Shown in pieces: positions 44,165 through 58,200 of a stretch of DNA of 64,000 nt. How positions within the stretch are numbered: the first letter of the stretch is position 1; each line of letters starts with the position of its first letter. The position numbers and the translations under genes are program-made. The notes beneath the pieces are model-generated. The model had not been told where the DNA came from. It did no database searches and was given only the letters and a program-made list of their open reading frames with translations. The stretch is from Atriophallophorus winterbourni. Taxonomy: Eukaryota; Platyhelminthes; Trematoda; Plagiorchiida; Microphallidae. The stretch is taken from positions 1 through 64,000 of the forward strand of contig JACCGJ010024107.1 of NCBI GenBank assembly GCA_013407085.1. Direction: 5' to 3'.

Positions 44165-46283
44165 AAGACACATTAAGAATTACAGAATCATTATTTCCGT
44201 TATTTTTCCCACTGTTTTTCTAGATAACCTTGCACCTGGACCATCAAAATATATGTATATTATACAGCGTCGGAAGTCGTTTGTAAGTATAACCAGTTTG
44301 AGCTAATGAGGTAACAAATACGTCGAATGCATTTGAACACACGATCATGAACAAATTGCACACTTGCATGCATTCCCATCAATCACACGAATGGCAAGAC
44401 ACGTATCTTGCTGTTTGCACTCATTAGGGAAGTACTTAAAGATCAGTGTCCACATGCGGTTGAATAATTTGAAGAAAAGTAAACGAAATTGCGCTTGTAT
44501 GAAGTATAGAACATAGATCTAATCAAATCTCGAATAAAATATATGTTCTAATTAACAACAACGTAGGTATTAAATAATATGCTTCGAGAGTATCTAAACT
44601 TCAAATCATGCGAGCTCTATAAACACATCCCATGTAAATTCCCAACTCATCATTAGTCAGATTTATGTATCGTCACCATGAAGCCCAAATATAATCTACT
44701 AATCTCATAAAATTATTCAATGTGGCGGAACATCCTCACTCCATAAAATTATAATGTAGCGGCACGTCCTCACTCCATCGCTGGACAGTATACTTATGTG
44801 CAGTTTACGAGATGTTTCCATATTGTGAACGTTAAATTGTGTTAAGGTTAACTTGTGTTTACCTTGGTTATCTGTGTTGGCTGTGTTACCTGAGTTTTAT
44901 CTGTGTTTGTTAACTCTGTTATGTGTGTGTGCTAGAAAGAATATTTGGACTGCAGTAATGCTGGAGTTTATTTATGTTTCTTTATAAGTATCAAAAATTA
45001 AAGTAAATCTTTAAGGACAAAACGGGTTAATGAAACCTCGTGCTCAAAACCTAAATTTTCATATAATGATATCTCAGCTCCTGGGATTACATATATATGC
45101 ATATTAGGAACATTAAGAATTAGATCATCAATATTTTCGTTATGTTTTCCACTGTATTTCTAGATTACGTTGCACCAGGACCATCAACATGTAAGTATAT
45201 AAGACAGCGTCGAAAGTCGTTTGTACGAATAACGTGTTTAAGCTCATGAGGTAACAATAACGCCGAATGTATTCGAGCACATGATCATTGAACAAAAGGC
45301 ACATTTGCATGCATTTCCATCAATCACACAGAATGCATGACAGGTATCTTGCAGGTTGAACACATTAAGAAAGGACATCCGAATCAGGGTCCACATGCGG
45401 TTGAAAAAGATGAAGAAAAGAAATGAAATTGTGCTTGTATGATTAAGAGAACATAGGTATAATCAAATCTCGAATAAAATATGTGTTCTAATTAATGACG
45501 ACGTTGGCAGTGAATAAAAAGTTTTAAGAGTATCTTAACTTCATATTCTGTGTATCGTCACCATGAAGCCCAAATATAATCTACCAATCTCATAAAATTA
45601 TTCGATGTCGCGGTACATCCTCACTCCATAAAATTATAATGTAGCGGAACGTCCTCAATCCATCGCTGGACAGTCTACTTATGTGCAGTTCACGGGGTGT
45701 TTCCATGTTGTGAATGTTTAATTGTGTTAATGTTAACCTGTGCTTACCTTGGTTATCTGTGTTGGCTGTGTTACCTGAGTGTAATCTGTGTTTATTGACT
45801 CTGTTATGTGCGTGTGCTAGGGAAATTATTTGGACTGCAATAATGCTTGAGTTTATTTATGTTTCTTTATAAGTATCGAAAATTAAAGTAAATCTCTAAG
45901 GACAATACGGATTAATGAAACCTCTTGCTCGAAACTTTAATTTTTATATGATGATAACTGAGCTCTTAGGATTACATAAATATGCATATTAGGAACATTA
46001 GGAATTAGAGAATCATTATTTTCGTTATGTCATGTCATGAGGTAACAAATATGTCGGATGCATTTGAACACATGATCATGAACAGAAGGCACATTTGCAT
46101 GCATTTGCATCAATCACTCCAATTGCACGACAGGCATCTTGGTGTTTGCACTCATTAGGTATGGACTTAAAGATCAGGGTCCACATGCTGTTGAAAAAGT
46201 TGTAAAAAAGGAAATTGAGCTTGTATGAAGTGAATAACATAGATCGAATCAAATCTCGAATAAAATATGCGTTCTAATTAACG
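44165..46283 (+). repeat. Tandem array of R2, three units
   Basis: Units start at about 44,165, 45,105 and 45,990, giving spacings of about 940 and 885 bases; the third is cut short at 46,283. Shared words include 'gtttttctagat', 'gcatttgaacacatgatcatgaac', 'ttgcatgcatt..catcaatcac' and 'aatcaaatctcgaataaaatat'. Units 1 and 2 contain an internal ~50-bp duplication (cataaaattat...cctcactc twice) and the 'gtgttggctgtgttacctgag' segment. Several diverged copies are scattered in 12-23 kb. Confidence 0.88.
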
Positions 46284-49200
46284 ACAACTTCTGACTGAGA
46301 CTTAGTTAGCCATCTTCTTTGGAAGTGGAGCGTCGGTGTCATCATCACTTGTTCGTGCACTCAGAACATTTTGGGAAATGAAATGAAAACCAACTGGATT
46401 ATGTTTAAGACCTAGCGTGCATCCATAATGCAAACAAATATTAGTGTTATCAGATAGCTCTGTTTTTGATTACCCTTCACACATGCAAGAGAAGGGTTTT
46501 AGTCGGGAAAAGGTAATATGATTAAGTGGTGGTCAACACGCACCACTAAAATTACCTTACCTCTCAAACTCCTATATCACGCCTAAGTTGTTTCACGTTT
46601 CGCGAGAATGCCGACTATGAATTGTCGAGTTTTCACCTAGAGTATATCAACGTTTAACTAGTAAATGTGATGACAGACAAGGTCCGATTAAACAGCGCCT
46701 GACATTCGTAAAAGAAAATAAGTAATGAGTACATTGTTGAGGTTTTTTTCAAGAAAACAAAAATTGAATCAACTTCTATGTATATGCTGAATAACAAATG
46801 TTTACTAGATTGCTGCGTCCGCCTGAATATCTGCCAATCGACATGACTTGAAAAGTGGACAGCCATTGTGAGTAGGATTACGCTATGCTGCTCATTACAG
46901 AGTCTCAATATTTCTCCTATATCCATCTCGGATTTGCCACGATTTCGGGTTTATATTCCATGTAATCCCCTGTCTATATCCGGAATCGTTTTCGGTCTAA
47001 TCGATTCAAGAGTAAATGTTCATGGAAGTCTGTTCTAGGCAAACACACGAACATTCAATAAATATGATAATGTACATAATGTTCTTACTGCTAGATAAAG
47101 GTGCTTCAACTTTGGCATGCATCAGAACGGAATTGATTGTTTTCTCTATGATAAATGTCAGGCGAATGGAAGCCTGGTTCAAGATCATACGAATTGCTTC
47201 ACATTTACAATACACATACCCTTAAATGGCTCGTAGCTATACGTTTTGGATAACGCTGCTCAATGAGCCTTTAAATCGCCCTTCGCTGTGCCTTCTCTCG
47301 ATTTTTTCATCGCTGCATTCTATCACCAGATACGCTAATAAAATGCACGCTGTGTAAATCTGATGATGAAATTGTACGACGAAATTACGTTTTCAAATGT
47401 GTGCATGAAATATGTTAACTTGGAAGTTAATTACTTTTATATTTCTTGATTGCGAATATTAGTAAATAAATTATCCGTTATTCACCATGCATTCTGAACG
47501 CTATGCACGATTGATTTGGCAAAATTTGCTTAAAATTTATTTCACGAACGTTTTGCGGATCATGCAATTGATAAAATGACACAATTATGTGAAAACTCTT
47601 CCAATTATTTCATGCACAAAAGTCGGTTTCCCAAAACAGAAATTGGTACTTTTGACATTTTGCACAGTGAATTGACAACGGACAATATATCAAGATTCAA
47701 ATAACACTTTTGCACGAATGTATTAAGCGTATTGGTAATAATCTAACATAAATCTATTAAATCACAGCGAAGCATAGAGCTGAATCATTGGTACACGTGG
47801 CCACCACGTCGCAAGCAGATGAATAATGATTTTCTCTAAAGGTTCAGAAAACCTTTAGCAGGTTTCTCTTGAAAAGATAGATGATTCATACAATCAACGA
47901 AGTTTGTTTTGTTCCGCCGTTATATGAACTCGTGGTGCACATCTGTTATCGCGTTTGAAAGCGGTGCGTGGGTGTCAGCATCACTGTATCGTGCACTCAG
48001 AACATTTTGGCAAATGACATGAAAATCAACTGGTTTGTGTTTAGGACGTATCGTGCATTCATAATGCTAACAAATGTGAGTGCATCACATAGATCAGTTT
48101 TAGGATAACGTTTTACTTCTGCGAGAGAAGGGTCCTAGTCAGGAACAGGTAATAGAATTATGCGATGGTCAAACCCTACCACTAAAATTACCGTACCGTT
48201 TCATATCCTCTATTACGCCCACGTTGTTTCACGTTTCGTGAATATGACCACCATCAGTTGTGGAGATTCCACCTAGTGTTTGTCGACGTCACTCTATTAA
48301 AAGTCATCTAGAACAAGGTCTGTTTACAGACCGCCCGAAATTCGTAAAAAAACGATTGAGTACAATTTTGCGGTTTTGTTCAGAAAAACATAAATTGAAT
48401 CAACTAGTATTTATAAGTTGAATAACGAATATTTAATTTTACATCAATGCCGTTTGCTAGATTTCCGCGTCGCCCTCAATATCCGCCAGTCGACCTGACT
48501 TAAACATTTGACCGCCACCGTGAGTACGATTTCGCTATGCTCTTTATCACCCAGTATCAACATTTCCACAATATTCAGCTCGGAGTTTTGACCCGTACTC
48601 AAAACGTGCTTCGCAATGGCGGCATTACGATATATGGTTTTATATTCACTCTAATCCCGTAGCTATCTACGGAACCGTTTTCGGTCTAATCGATTAAATC
48701 GTAAATGTCCATTGATGCCTGCTCTATGTAAACACATGAACATTCATTAAATATGATTTTGTAAATGATATTCTCACTGCTAGATAAATGTGCCATAACA
48801 TTAAGGTGCATCAGAAAGGAATTCATAGTTTTCTCAATCATTAGCTTTAGGCAAACGGACGCATAGTTGAAGATTATATGTGCTGCTTCACATATGCAAA
48901 ACACATATCGTCGATTGGCTTGTAACAATACGTTTTGCATAACCTGCTCTATGCGCCTTCAAATCGCCCTTCGGTGCGCACTTTTCTGTTTGTTCCGTTG
49001 TCTCTCTTACAAGATAAACTAACGTAATTCACGCTGTGTAAATCTAATGATTAAATGATTCCATGAAATTACGTCTTTAAATTTGTAATATGATTAAGTG
49101 GTGGTCAACCTCCACCACTAAATAACCTTACCGCTCAACCTCCTATATTACGCCTAAGTTGTTTCATGTTTCGCGGAAATGACGACGATGAATTGTCGAG

Positions 49201-52200
49201 TTTCCACCTAGAGTATATCAACGGTAAATCAGTAAGTGTGATAACAGACATGGTCCGATTACACAGCGCCTGACATTCGTAAAAGAGAATAAGTAATGGG
49301 CACAATGTTGAGGTTTTTTCAAAAAAACAATAATCGAATTAACTAGTATGTATATGGTGAATAACAAATAGTTACGTTCAAATCAATGTGGTTTTCTAGA
49401 TTGCTGCGTCCACCTGAATATCTGCCAGTCGACATGGCTTGAAAAGTGGAGCGCCATTGTGAGTAGGATCACGCTATGCTGTTTCTACACACGCTCAATA
49501 TTTCTCATATATTCATCTCGGAACTGTCAAGATTTTAGGTTTTATATTACATGTAATCCCGCGTCGATCTCCGGAACCGTTTTCGGTCTGATCGATTCAA
49601 GAGTAAATGTCCATGGAAGTCTGTTCTAGGCAAACACACGAACATTCAATAAATATGACACTGTAAATAATGTTCTTACTGCTAGATAGAGGTGTTTCAA
49701 CTTTGACATGCATCAGAACGGAATTGATTGTTTTCTCTATGATAAATGTCAGGCGAATGGAAGCCTGGTTCAAGATCATACGAATTGCTTCACATTTGCA
49801 ATACACATACCCTTAAATGGCTTGTAGCTATACGTTTTGGATAACGCTGCTCTATGAGCCTTTAAATCGCCCTTCGGTGCGCCTTCTCTCGATTTTTTCA
49901 TCGCTGCATTCTATCACCAGATACACTAATGAACTGCACGCTGTGTAAATCTGGTGATGAAATTTTACGACGAAATTACGTTTTTAAATGTGTGCATGAA
50001 ATATGTTAACTTGGAAGTTAATTACGTTTATATTTCTTGATTGCGAATATTAGTAAATAAATTCTCCGTTATTCACCATGTATTCTAAACGCTATGCACG
50101 ATTGATTTGGCAAAATTTGCTTAAAATTATTTTACGAACGTTTTGCGGATCATGCAATTGATAAAATGACACAATTATGTGAAAACGCTTCCAATTATTT
50201 CATGCACAAAAGTCGGTTTCCCAAAACAGAAATTGATACTATTGACATTTTGCACAGTGAATTGACACCGGACAATATATCAAGATTCAAATAACACTTT
50301 TGCACGAATGTATTAAGCGCATTGGTAATAATCTAACATAAATCTATTAAATCACAGCGAAGCATATAGCTGAATCATTGGTACACGTGGTCGCCACGTC
50401 GCAAGCAGAAGAATAATGATTTTCTCTAATGGTTCAGAAAACCTTAAACAGGTTTCTCTTGAAAAGATAGATGATTCATACAATCAACGAAGTTTGTTTT
50501 GTTGCGCCGTTATATGAACTCGTGGTGCACATCTGTTATCGCGTTTGAAAGCGGTGCGTGGGTGTCAGCATCACTGTATCGTGCACTCAGAACATTTTGG
50601 CAAATGACATGAAAATCAACTGGTTTGTGTTTAGGACGTATCGTGCATTCATAATGCTAACAAATGTGAGTGCCATCACATAGATCAGTTTTAGGATAAC
50701 GTTTTACTTCTGCGAGAGAAGGGTCCTAGTCAGGAACAGGTAATAGAATTATGCGATGGTCAAACCCTACCACTAAAATTACCGTATCGTTTAATATCCT
50801 CTATTACGCCCACGTTGTTTCACGTTTCGTGAATATGACCACGATCAGTTGTGGAGATTCCACCTAGTGTTTGTCGACGTCACTCTATTAAAAGTCATCT
50901 AGAACAAGGTCTGTTTACAGACCGCCCGAAATTCGTAAAAAAAGAATGAGTACAATTTTGCGGTTTTGTTCAAAAAACATAAATTGAATCAACTAGTATT
51001 TATAAGTTGAATAACGAATATTTAATTTTACATCAATGCCGTTTGCTAGATTTCCGCGTCGCCCTCAATATCCGCCAGTCGACCTGACTTAAACATTTGA
51101 CCGCCACCGTGAGTACGATTTCGCTATGCTTCTTTATCACCCAGTATCAACATTTCCACAATATTCAGCTCGGAGTTTCGACCCGTACTCAAAACGTGCT
51201 TCGCAATGGCGGCATTACGATATATGGTTTTATATTCACTCTAATCCCGTAGCTATCTACGGAACCGATTTCGGTCTAATCGATTAAATCGTAAATGTCC
51301 ATTGATGCCTGCTCTATGTAAACACATGAACATTCATTAAATATGATTTTGTAAATGATATTCTCACTGCTAGATAAATGTGCCATAACTTTAAGGTGCA
51401 TCAGAAAGGAATTCGTAGTTTTCTCAATCATTAGCTTTAGGCAAACGGACGCATAGTTGAAGATTATATGTGCTGCTTCACATATGCAAAACACATATCG
51501 TCGATTGGCTTGTAACAATACGTTTTGCATAACCTGCTCTATGCGCCTTCAAATCGCCCTTCGGTGCGCACTTTTCTGTTTGTTCCGTTGTCTCTCTTAC
51601 AAGATAAACTAACGTAATTCACGCTGTGTAAATCTAATGATTAAATGATTCCATGAAATTACGTCTTTAAATTTGTAATATGATTAAGTGGTGGTCAACC
51701 TCCACCACTAAATAACCTTACCGCTCAACCTCCTATATTACGCCTAAGTTGTTTCATGTTTCGCGGAAATGACGACGATGAATTGTCGAGTTTCCACCTA
51801 GAGTATATCAACGGTAAATCAGTAAGTGTGATAACAGACATGGTCCGATTACACAGCGCCTGACATTCGTAAAAGAAAATAAGTAATGGGCACAATGTTG
51901 AGGTTTTTTCAAAAAAACAATAATCGAATTAACTAGTATGTATATGGTGAATAACAAATAGTTACGTTCAAATCAATGTGGTTTTCTAGATTGCTGCGTC
52001 CACCTGAATATCTGCCAGTCGACATGGATTGAAAAGTGGAGCGCCATTGTGAGTAGGATCACGCTATGCTGTTTACTACACACGCTCAATATTTCTCATA
52101 TATTCATCTCGGAACTGTCAAGATTTTAGGTTTTATATTACATGTAATCCCGCGTCGATCTCCGGAACCGTTTTCGGTCTGATCGATTCAAGAGTAAATG

Positions 52201-55200
52201 TCCATGGAAGTCTGTTCTAGGCAAACACACGAACATTCAATAAATATGACACTGTAAATAATGTTCTTAATGCTAGATAGAGGTGTTTCAACTTTGACAT
52301 GCATCAGAACGGAATTGATTGTTTTCTCTATGATAAATGTCAGGCGAATGGAAGCCTGGTTCAAGATCATACGAATTGCTTCACATTTGCAATACACATA
52401 CCCTTAAATGGCTTGTAGCTATACGTTTTGGATAACGCTGCTCTATGAGCCTTTAAATCGCCCTTCGGTGCGCCTTCTCTCGATGTTTTCATCGCTGCAT
52501 TCTATCACCAGATACACTAATGAACTGCACGCTGTGTAAATCTGGTGATGAAATTTTACGACGAAATTACGTTTTTAAATGTGTGCATGAAATATGTTAA
52601 CTTGGAAGTTAATTACGTTTATATTTCTTGATTGCGAATATTAGTAAATAAATTCTCCGTTATTCACCATGTATTCTAAACGCTATGCACGATTGATTTG
52701 GCAAAATTTGCTTAAAATTATTTTACGAACGTTTTGCGGATCATGCAATTGATAAAATGACACAATTATGTGAAAACGCTTCCAATTATTTCATGCACAA
52801 AAGTCGGTTTCCCAAAACAGAAATTGATACTATTGACATTTTGCACAGTGAATTGACACCGGACAATATATCAAGATTCAAATAACACTTTTGCACGAAT
52901 GTATTAAGCGCATTGGTAATAATCTAACATAAATCTATTAAATCACAGCGAAGCATATAGCTGAATCATTGGTACACGTGGTCGCCACGTCGCAAGCAGA
53001 AGAATAATGATTTTCTCTAATGGTTCAGAAAACCTTAAACAGGTTTCTCTTGAAAAGATAGATGATTCATACAATCAACGAAGTTTGTTTTGTTGCGCCG
53101 TTATATGAACTCGTGGTGCACATCTGTTATCGCGTTTGAAAGCGGTGCGTGGGTGTCAGCATCACTGTATCGTGCACTCAGAACATTTTGGCAAATGACA
53201 TGAAAATCAACTGGTTTGTGTTTAGGACGTATCGTGCATTCATAATGCTAACAAATGTGAGTGCCATCACATAGATCAGTTTTAGGATAACGTTTTACTT
53301 CTGCGAGAGAATGGTCCTAGTCAGGAACAGGTAATAGAATTATGCGATGGTCAAACCCTACCACTAAAATTACCGTATCGTTTAATATCCTCTATTACGC
53401 CCACGTTGTTTCACGTTTCGTGAATATGACCACGATCAGTTGTGGAGATTCCACCTAGTGTTTGTCGACGTCACTCTATTAAAAGTCATCTAGAACAAGG
53501 TCTGTTTACAGACCGCCCGAAATTCGTAAAAAAAGAATGAGTACAATTTTGCGGTTTTGTTCAAAAAAACAAATTGAATCAACTAGTATTTATAAGTTGA
53601 ATAACGAATATTTAATTTTACATCAATGCCGTTTGCTAGATTTCCGCGTCGCCCTCAATATCCGCCAGTCGACCTGACTTAAACATTTGACCGCCACCGT
53701 GAGTACGATTTCGCTATGCTCTTTATCACCCAGTATCAACATTTCCACAATATTCAGCTCGGAGTTTCGACCCGTACTCAAAACGTGCTTCGCAATGGCG
53801 GCATTACGATATATGGTTTTATATTCACTCTAATCCCGTAGCTATCTACGGAACCGTTTTCGGTCTAATCGATTAAATCGTAAATGTCCATTGATGCCTG
53901 CTCTATGTAAACACATGAACATTCATTAAATATGATTTTGTAAATGATATTCTCACTGCTAGATAAATGTGCCATAACTTTAAGGTGCATCAGAAAGGAA
54001 TTCGTAGTTTTCTCAATCATTAGCTTTAGGCAAACGGACGCATAGTTGAAGATTATATGTGCTGCTTCACATATGCAAAACACATATCGTCGATTGGCTT
54101 GTAACAATACGTTTTGCATAACCTGCTCTATGCGCCTTCAAATCGCCCTTCGGTGCGCACTTTTCTGTTTGTTCCGTTGTCTCTCTTACAAGATAAACTA
54201 ACGTAATTCACGCTGTGTAAATCTAATGATTAAATGATTCCATGAAATTACGTCTTTAAATTTGTAATATGATTAAGTGGTGGTCAACCTCCACACTTAA
54301 TAACCTTACCGCTCAACCTCCTATATTACGCCTAAGTTGTTTCATGTTTCGCGGAAATGACGACGATGAATTGTCGAGTTTCCACCTAGAGTATATCAAC
54401 GGTAAATCAGTAAGTGTGATAACAGACATGGTCCGATTACACAGCGCCTGACATTCGTAAAAGAGAATAAGTAATGGGCACAATGTTGAGGTTTTTTCAA
54501 AAAAACAATAATCGAATTAACTAGTATGTATATGGTGAATAACAAATAGTTACGTTCAAATCAATGTGGTTTTCTAGATTGCTGCGTCCACCTGAATATC
54601 TGCCAGTCGACATGGCTTGAAAAGTGGAGCGCCATTGTGAGTAGGATCACGCTATGCTGTTTACTACACACGCTCAATATTTCTCATATATTCATCTCGG
54701 AACTGTCAAGATTTTAGGTTTTATATTACATGTAATCCCGCGTCGATCTCCGGAACCGTTTTCGGTCTGATCGATTCAAGAGTAAATGTCCATGGAAGTC
54801 TGTTCTAGGCAAACACACGAACATTCAATAAATATGACACTGTAAATAATGTTTTTACTGCTAGATAGAGGTGTTTCAACTTTGACATGCATCAGAACGG
54901 AATTGATTGTTTTCTCTATGATAAATGTCAGGCGAATGGAAGCCTGGTTCAAGATCATACGAATTGCTTCACATTTGCAATACACATACCCTTAAATGTC
55001 TTGTAGCTATACGTTTCGGATAACGCTGCTCTATGAGCCTTTAAATCGCCCTTCGGTGCGCCTTCTCTCGATTTTTTCATCGCTGCATTCTATCACCAGA
55101 TACACTAATGAACTGCACGCTGTGTAAATCTGGTGATGAAATTTTACGACGAAATTACGTTTTTAAATGTGTGCATGAAATATGTTAACTTGAAAGTTAA

Positions 55201-58200
55201 TTACGTTTATATTTCTTGATTGCGAATATTAGTAAATAAATTCTCCGTTATTCACCATGTATTCTAAACGCTATGCACGATTGATTTGGCAAAATTTGCT
55301 TAAAATTTATTTTACGAACGTTTTGCGGATCATGCAATTGATAAAATGACACAATTATGTGAAAACGCTTCCAATTATTTCATGCACAAAAGTCGGTTTC
55401 CCAAAACAGAAATTGATACTATTGACATTTTGCACAGTGAATTGACACCGGACAATATATCAAGATTCAAATAACACTTTTGCACGAATGTATTAAGCGC
55501 ATTGGTAATAATCTAACATAAATCTATTAAATCACAGCGAAGCATATAGCTGAATCATTGGTACACGTGGTCGCCACGTCGCAAGCAGATGAATAATGAT
55601 TTTCTCTAAGGTTCAGAAAACCTTAAACAGGTTTCTCTTGAAAAGATAGATGATTCATACAATCAACGAAGTTTGTTTTGTTGCGCCGTTATATGAACTC
55701 GTGGTGCACATCTGTTATCGCGTTTGAAAGCGGTGCGTGGGTGTCAGCATCACTGTATCGTGCACTCAGAACATTTTGGCAAATGACATGAAAATCAACT
55801 GGTTTGTGTTTAGGACGTATCGTGCATTCATAATGCTAACAAATGTGAGTGCCATCACATAGATCAGTTTTAGGATAACGTTTTACTTCTGCGAGAGAAT
55901 GGTCCTAGTCAGGAACAGGTAATAGAATTATGCGATGGTCAAACCCTACCACTAAAATTACCGTACCGTTTAATATCCTCTATTACGCCCACGTTGTTAC
56001 ACGTTTCGTGAATATGACCACGATCGGTTGTGGAGATTCCACCTAGTGTTTGTCGACGTCACTCTATTAAAAGTGATCTAGGACAAGGTCTGTTTACCGA
56101 CCGCCCGAAATTCTTAAATCAAATTAGGTAATGGGTAACATTTTGCGGTTTTGTTCAAAAAAACATAAATTTAATCAACTAGTATTTATAAGGTGAATAA
56201 CAAATATTTAATTTTACATCAATGCCGTTTGCTAGATTGCTGCGCCCCCCTTAATATCCGAAATTCGACCTGACTTAAACATTCGGCCACCACCGTGAGT
56301 AAAATTTCGCTATGCTCTTTATTGCCCAGTCTCAACATTTCCACAATATTGAGCTCGGAGCTGTGACCCGTAACTAGAACGTGCTTCGCAATTGCGGAAT
56401 TACGATATAGGATTTCATATTCACTCTGATCCCGTGGCTGTATCCGAAACCGTTTCGGTCTGATCGATTGAAGCGTAAATGTCCATTGATGCCTGCTCTA
56501 TGCAAACACACGAACATTCATCAAATATGATTTTGTAAATGATGGTCTTACTGCTAGATAAATGTGCCATATCCTCGAGGTGCATCAGAAAGGAATGGAT
56601 AGTTTTCTCAATCATTAGCTTTAAGCAAACTGACGCATGGTTCAAGATTATATGTGCTGCTTCACATATGCAAAACACATATCGTCGATTGGCTTGTAAC
56701 AATACGTTTTGCATAACCTGCTCTATGCGCCTTCAAATCGCCCTTCGGTGCGCACTTTTCTGTTTGTTCCGTTGTCTCTCTTACAATATAAACTAACGTA
56801 ATTCACGCTGTGTGAATCTAATGATTAAATGATTCCATGAAATTACGCCTTTAAATTTGTAATATGATTAAGTGGTGGTCAACCCCACCACTAAATAACC
56901 TTACCGCTCAACCTCCTATATTACGCCTAAGTTGTTTCATGTTTCGCGGAAATGACGACGATGAATTGTCGAGTTTCCACCTAGAGTATATCAACGGTAA
57001 ATCAGTAAGTGTAATAACAGACATGGTCCGATTACACAGCGCCTGACATTCGTAAAAGAGAATAAGTAATGGGCACAATGTTGAGGTTTTTTCAAAAAAA
57101 CAATAATCGAATTAACTAGTATGTATATGGTGAATAACAAATAGTTACGTTCAAATCAATGTGGTTTTCTAGATTGCTGCGTCCACCTGAATATCTGCCA
57201 GTCGACATGGCTTGAAAAGTGGAGCGCCATTGTGAGTAGGATCACGCTATGCTGTTTACTACACACGCTCAATATTTCTCATATATTCATCTCGGAACCG
57301 TCAAGATTTTAGGTTTTATATTACATGTAATCCCGCGTCGATCTCCGGAACCGTTTTCGGTCTGATCGATTCAAGAGTAAATGTCCATGGAAGTCTGTTC
57401 TAGGCAAACACACGAACATTCAATAAATATGACACTGTAAATAATGTTTTTACTGCTAGATAGAGGTGTTTCAACTTTGACATGCATCAGAACGGAATTG
57501 ATTGTTTTCTCTATGATAAATGTCAGGCGAATGGAAGCCTGGTTCAAGATCATACGAATTGCTTCACATTTGCAATACACATACCCTTAAATGGCTTGTA
57601 GCTATACGTTTTGGATAACGCTGCTCTATGAGCCTTTAAATCGCCCTTCGGTGCGCCTTCTCTCGATTTTTTCATCGCTGCATTCTATCACCAGATACAC
57701 TAATGAACTGCACGCTGTGTAAATCTGGTGATGAAATTTTACGACGAAATTACGTTTTTAAATGTGTGCATGAAATATGTTAACTTGGAAGTTAATTACG
57801 TTTATATTTCTTGATTGCGAATATTAGTAAATAAATTCTCCGTTATTCACCATGTATTCTAAACGCTATGCACGATTGATTTGGCAAAATTTGCTTAAAA
57901 TTTATTCCACGAACGTTTTGCGGATCATGCAATTGATAAAATGACACAATTATGTGAAAACGCTTCCAATTATTTCATGCACAAAAGTCGGTTTCCCAAA
58001 ACAGAAATTGATACTATTGACATTTTGCACAGTGAATTGACAACGGACAATATATCAAGATTCAAATAACACTTTTGCACGAATGTATTAAGCGCATTGG
58101 TAATAATCTAACATAAATCTATTAAATCACAGCGAAGCATATAGCTGAATCATTGGTACACGTGGTCGCCACGTCGCAAGCAGATGAATAATGATTTTCT

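Noticed and set aside
47016..47225. Plus-strand frames in R1 monomers
   Set aside because: They overlap the minus-strand frame in the same repeat and reflect low stop density on both strands.
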